Shown here: one piece after another, positions 13,086 to 15,518 of the stretch
How positions within the stretch are numbered: position 1 is the first letter of the stretch
Layout: every line of letters starts with the position of its first letter
NCBI GenBank assembly: GCA_900545725.1
Contig: URAI01000058.1
Span: 1-15,518 of the forward strand
Length of the DNA stretch: 15,518 nt
Source: an uncultured Eubacterium sp.
Lineage (GTDB): Bacteria > Bacillota > Clostridia > Lachnospirales > Lachnospiraceae
Direction: 5' to 3'
The notes under the pieces: generated by a model
Told to the model about the DNA's origin: nothing
The model's database searches: none
Seen by the model: only the letters and a program-made list of their open reading frames with translations
Program-made: the position numbers and the translations under genes

Positions 13086-13952
13086 TTATTTATTAAGGCA
13101 TTTATTATAATTATATTCAGCATCCTCAGGAGAAAGTCCGAAGCGCTTTTCAAGCTTCATAATAATTATGTCCTTGCTTTTGCCATCTTCGAGATTGTCA
13201 ATTATTAATGTCTGTATGCCGCCTTCAAGCTGACCTTCGCGTCTGCCTTCACGTAACCCCTCAAGTCTGCCAATATCATGGCTTTCCTGCTGTATTTTTT
13301 CTATAAATTCACACATATATGAGTTACCTCCTTTGCTTTCTTTAAGATATTTTACACGTTTTGATAATGCTCCATAATTCATATTGCTGCTGTCAGTATT
13401 ATTAAAATAATGCATAAGATTAGAGATTGTACTACCATCATTGACAATTGTATTGATATAGTGTTCATGGACGCCGTTGTCAAATTCAATGTGAGTTTCA
13501 CTATCTATTCTGATTATATCATACACAGTTTTGTGAGCGTTAGCAATATCGAAAGTGGTAATATAAAATATATGTAATTCGGGAAGTTTAGTATAATCAT
13601 TTCCTTTGTCTAAAAATGATGTGTCTATACTGGATGTAATATAGCGTACACGTCTTATATGACCGGGTTTGTCACCAGTCTGCATTTCTATTTCGTATAT
13701 TTGACCAGTACTGTCCTCGGCAAGTATATCAAGAACAACGGAGTGTGTACCAATCTGTCTTATGCTATATTGAGATTTGGTCTGTATGACTTTTAAGCTG
13801 TTATCATCCATAAGAATTTTAAGAACATATTCGCAGGCTTCCATGTCCTCAAGTGCTACGCTAAGAAAAAAATCACTAGTTAAGTTTAGTGTCCGGATTT
13901 CTTTTTTAATCCGTTCATTGTTTTTTATATTAATCGCTTCTATATCTGTCAA
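13086..13952 (-). CDS. PD-(D/E)XK nuclease family transposase / Rpn-like protein
   Basis: The protein is 288 residues. The core ERIKKEIRTLNLTSDFFLSV begins the domain. VVLDILAEDSTGQIYEIEMQ (72-91) is the active-site strand pair of the PDDEXK_2 (PF12784) group: D75, then E87/E89 and Q91 in place of lysine. HIRRVRYITSS (98-108) is also typical. The C terminus has the charged RLEGLREGRREGQLEGG segment and a short helical DGKSKDIIIMKLEKRFGLS motif found in this family. Such proteins are related to RpnA-type recombination-promoting nucleases and are often multicopy; many are not proven transposases. The start is TTG 13952 with AGGAGGG (13967-13961) eight bases upstream; the next ATG would delete the conserved N terminus. 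Confidence 0.85.
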   Translation of the reverse strand: MTDIEAINIKNNERIKKEIRTLNLTSDFFLSVALEDMEACEYVLKILMDDNSLKVIQTKSQYSIRQIGTHSVVLDILAEDSTGQIYEIEMQTGDKPGHIRRVRYITSSIDTSFLDKGNDYTKLPELHIFYITTFDIANAHKTVYDIIRIDSETHIEFDNGVHEHYINTIVNDGSTISNLMHYFNNTDSSNMNYGALSKRVKYLKESKGGNSYMCEFIEKIQQESHDIGRLEGLREGRREGQLEGGIQTLIIDNLEDGKSKDIIIMKLEKRFGLSPEDAEYNYNKCLNK

Positions 13953-13996
13953 TAAATATTCCCTCCTATTAATGCTGCTATTAGTGGTGTTGATAC

Positions 13997-14022
13997 AATA
14001 TTATTACTTTACTAATAATATT
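13997..14022. promoter_or_regulatory. Perfect palindrome at the nuclease promoter, possible operator
   Basis: AATATTATTA (13997-14006) and TAATAATATT (14013-14022) form a perfect 10-bp inverted repeat with a 6-nt centre. It overlaps the -10 element (14023-14018) of the leftward nuclease gene. It could bind a repressor or form a hairpin in the 5' leader. Confidence 0.5.
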
Positions 14023-14046
14023 ATATAAATACATAATGAAAGTCAA
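14018..14046 (-). promoter_or_regulatory. Promoter for the PD-(D/E)XK nuclease gene
   Basis: On the minus strand there is TTGACT (14046-14041), a 17-bp spacer and TAATAT (14023-14018), about 66 bp before the TTG start. Confidence 0.55.
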
Positions 14047-14095
14047 CATATAATAACAAAAATATTCGTTCGATATATAAGAACGGCTATAAAGA

Positions 14096-14146
14096 TTAAT
14101 AATATATTTGTTTAATAATTATGTCCTTGCTTTTGCCATCTTTTAA
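14096..14146 (-). pseudogene. Relic of the C terminus of a second PD-(D/E)XK nuclease copy
   Basis: A 29-bp stretch (14114-14142) is identical to 13161-13189 inside the intact nuclease gene, in the same orientation. On the minus strand it reads LKDGKSKDIIIKQIYY and stop, against LEDGKSKDIIIMKLEKR in the intact protein. The reading frame is also the same. This looks like the remaining trace of a duplicated or earlier nuclease gene directly upstream of the present one. Confidence 0.7.
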
Positions 14147-14163
14147 ATACACATAAATGCAAT

Positions 14164-14193
14164 TTGTCATTAGTATCTATAATATGTTATAAT
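14164..14193 (+). promoter_or_regulatory. Promoter for the sigma-like gene
   Basis: TTGTCA (14164-14169), an 18-bp spacer and TATAAT (14188-14193) preceded by TGT, an extended -10. The leader that follows is about 90 nt and contains AGTGATA (14212-14218) complementary to TATCACT (14247-14253). Confidence 0.7.
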
Positions 14194-14292
14194 CAAAAAT
14201 TAGACAGGTACAGTGATATATTGCTTTACAATTTACACAATCCCTGTATCACTATATAGTTAAGAACAAAATATATTAAATATGGAGGATAT

Positions 14293-15399
14293 ATGGCAGA
14301 TAATAATGAAAAACAGGCACTTTTTATGGAGGCACTTAACAGCTTGAAGGAGTATGCCAAAGTAAATGGTAATATTGTTACTAAGGATGATGTAATAAGC
14401 TATTTTAAAGATATGGATATAGATGATTCGAGATTGCAGATGATATATGGTTATCTTATGGCAAATAATATTAAGATAACAGGTGAAGAGGCTGCTGATA
14501 ACGAATTTCTTAAGATGATGGAAAATGCTGCGGCACAGGATAAAGAAGATGATGATATTTATAATATAGAATCAGAGGCAGAAGCTGATGAGAATATGCA
14601 ATATCATGCACCTTCATATGCAGATGCTGCCGCTAAGTATGCTAATGCGTCACAAAAACCGGGGCTGTATGCTGATATTAAGACAGAGAGCAGTAATAAG
14701 GAGTCTGACAGTGAAAATGTGCAGGCTGACACTGAAAATATAATAGCAAGACTTAATGAACTTGGTAGACCAGAGGGAAAAGATACTCTTGATTATAATG
14801 AAGATGAAAAGTATCTGGAGTTGTATCTTGAGGATTTAAAAGAGATAGAAGAGCTTTCTGATACTACAAGGGCTTATCTTTTAATGAATATTGTTGAGGA
14901 TAATGATAAGGAATCGCTTGATTTATTATCAAAATCATTCTTGTCTAAGATTATAGACTGGGTTGAGCCATTTAGAAAAAGAGGAGTGCTTGCCAGTGAC
15001 CTTGTACAGGAAGCTAATCTTGCAATGATGGCATATATTATGGAGAAGAGATGGACTAATAATTCTAAATGGGTGGACAAGATAAAAGAAGGCTCTACAG
15101 AGGATTTATTAGAGGTTCTGTCACAGATAGAAAAGGACGTCAGGGATGAGGTATATGGAAGTCTGTTTATGATGATTGATGAACAGATAGGATCTTTAAA
15201 GGTTGCTAATAAAGTACTTAACAAGGTTAATCTTGTCAATGACTGGGCTGTAAGATTGAAAGAAGAATTAGGAAGAAAGCCGACAATTGATGAGATAGCA
15301 CAGAATATGGGCGTTTCAAGGGAAAATGTAATGGAAGCTATCCAGCTTTCAGCAGAGAATATTGAAGTTAAGGATAATGAAAATAAGAAGGAAAAATAG
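14293..15399 (+). CDS. Sigma-70-like protein lacking recognisable regions 2.4 and 4
   Basis: The protein is 368 residues from ATG 14293 behind GGAGG (14284-14288). Residues about 8-62 resemble sigma region 1.1 (LKEYAKVNGNIVTKDDVISYF...). Residues 65-160 form an acidic, probably disordered linker. Residues about 172-250 match regions 1.2 to 2.2: YLELYLEDLKEIEELS, then VEPFRKRGVLASDLVQEANLAMM, where DLVQEANLAMM is the core-binding DLIQEGNIGLM equivalent. The aromatic region 2.3/2.4 that melts and reads the -10 is not recognisable (EKRWTNNSKWVDKIKEGS and onward). Residues about 314-352 (VNDWAVRLKEELGRKPTIDEIAQNMG...) match region 3. There is no region 4 helix-turn-helix for the -35. It may bind RNA polymerase core without promoter recognition; this is inference. 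Confidence 0.78.
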   Translation: MADNNEKQALFMEALNSLKEYAKVNGNIVTKDDVISYFKDMDIDDSRLQMIYGYLMANNIKITGEEAADNEFLKMMENAAAQDKEDDDIYNIESEAEADENMQYHAPSYADAAAKYANASQKPGLYADIKTESSNKESDSENVQADTENIIARLNELGRPEGKDTLDYNEDEKYLELYLEDLKEIEELSDTTRAYLLMNIVEDNDKESLDLLSKSFLSKIIDWVEPFRKRGVLASDLVQEANLAMMAYIMEKRWTNNSKWVDKIKEGSTEDLLEVLSQIEKDVRDEVYGSLFMMIDEQIGSLKVANKVLNKVNLVNDWAVRLKEELGRKPTIDEIAQNMGVSRENVMEAIQLSAENIEVKDNENKKEK

Positions 15400-15410
15400 G
15401 AGATATTTTT

Positions 15411-15508
15411 ATACTAATCTCCATTCTCAAGCAATTTTGCTGCGAAGAGGCAAAGAAAAATTTGCACAGACAATTTTTCTTCTGCCATCAATGGCTATTT
15501 GTTCTGCT
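15411..15508 (-). repeat. Dispersed ~95-bp repeat, copy B (inverted, no gene start)
   Basis: Read on the minus strand, it aligns along its length with copy A at 4716-4811. It contains three short palindromes: GCCATTGATGGC (15495-15484), GCAAA/TTTGC (15465-15450) and AGCAAAATTGCT (15441-15430). It ends in GAATGGAGATTAGTAT, the local ribosome-binding motif, but the next bases (ATA) give no start codon and point into the 3' end of the sigma-like gene. It is therefore an orphan copy. Confidence 0.75.
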
Positions 15509-15518
15509 CAGAAACAAA
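15495..15518 (-). CDS. Possible C-terminal end of a leftward gene beyond the window
   Basis: On the minus strand one frame reads FVSEQNK and stop (TAG 15497-15495) at the outer end of repeat copy B. In copy A the same part of the repeat supplies the lspA stop codon, so by analogy this may be the tail of a convergent gene entering from the right. Seven codons cannot prove it. Confidence 0.2.
   Translation of the reverse strand, partial: FVSEQNK

Noticed and set aside
12993..13208. 71-codon plus-strand ORF with a hydrophobic N terminus
   Set aside because: It overlaps the isomerase upstream region and the 3' end of the nuclease gene in antisense, has no convincing ribosome binding site, and its second half is the complement of conserved nuclease codons.
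14056..14090. CGTTC...GAACG short palindrome upstream of the nuclease relic
   Set aside because: Five base pairs in AT-rich DNA is close to chance and it is not aligned with a promoter.
14212..14253. Inverted repeat AGTGATA/TATCACT in the leader of the sigma-like gene as a riboswitch
   Set aside because: Only 7 bp with a 28-nt loop of AT-rich sequence, no recognised riboswitch core and no terminator; mentioned with the promoter only.

Overview
The window is low-GC, AT-rich DNA with strong GGAGG-type ribosome binding sites, heavy ATA/AAT/TAT codon use and a Firmicutes division-gene neighbourhood. It fits a clostridial gut or rumen bacterium, most likely of the family Lachnospiraceae. Genus is inference only; no rRNA or other taxonomic marker is present. 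There is no tRNA, CRISPR array, complete insertion sequence or prophage.

Layout. (1) 1-98: the 5' end of a leftward DUF378 membrane protein, divergent from the next block. (2) 177-5820: a rightward housekeeping block with an HlyD-like membrane adaptor, yggS (PLP homeostasis), sepF (cell division), aroB (shikimate pathway), lspA (lipoprotein signal peptidase) and an rluD-type pseudouridine synthase. This resembles the Bacillus ylmE-ylmF...lspA-ylyB order, with aroB where ylmG/ylmH/divIVA would be. (3) 5903-7811: a cytidylate-kinase-like protein, followed by a membrane-anchored protein that aligns with YkuD L,D-transpeptidases but lacks the catalytic cysteine. (4) 7812-8169: a gene-free stretch with AT-rich hairpins. 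(5) 8170-9699: a PutP-type sodium:solute symporter, followed by a long hairpin. (6) 9890-11871: a solitary RsmH-family methyltransferase with an N-terminal extension, then the biotin transporter bioY behind a BirA-type operator. (7) 11872-12258: a convergent intergenic region with terminator-like hairpins. (8) 12259-14046, leftward: an RpiB/LacAB-like isomerase behind a strong promoter, then a PD-(D/E)XK (Rpn/PDDEXK_2) nuclease with a decayed fragment of a second copy upstream. (9) 14164-15399: a sigma-70-like protein that keeps the core-binding parts but lacks recognisable promoter-reading regions.

Two themes cut across the genes. First, six genes share an in-frame nested start, ATG-GAG/GGG-N6-(ATG/GTG), in which the upstream ATG overlaps the Shine-Dalgarno sequence; the inner codon is taken as the start throughout. 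Second, a dispersed repeat of roughly 95 bp occurs at least twice (4716-4811 and, inverted, 15411-15508). It ends in the same ribosome-binding motif, and at the first copy it supplies both the lspA stop codon and the rluD ribosome binding site.

The strongest candidates for new biology are the pseudo-transpeptidase, the sigma-like protein without promoter-reading regions, and the dispersed repeat carrying a ribosome binding site.
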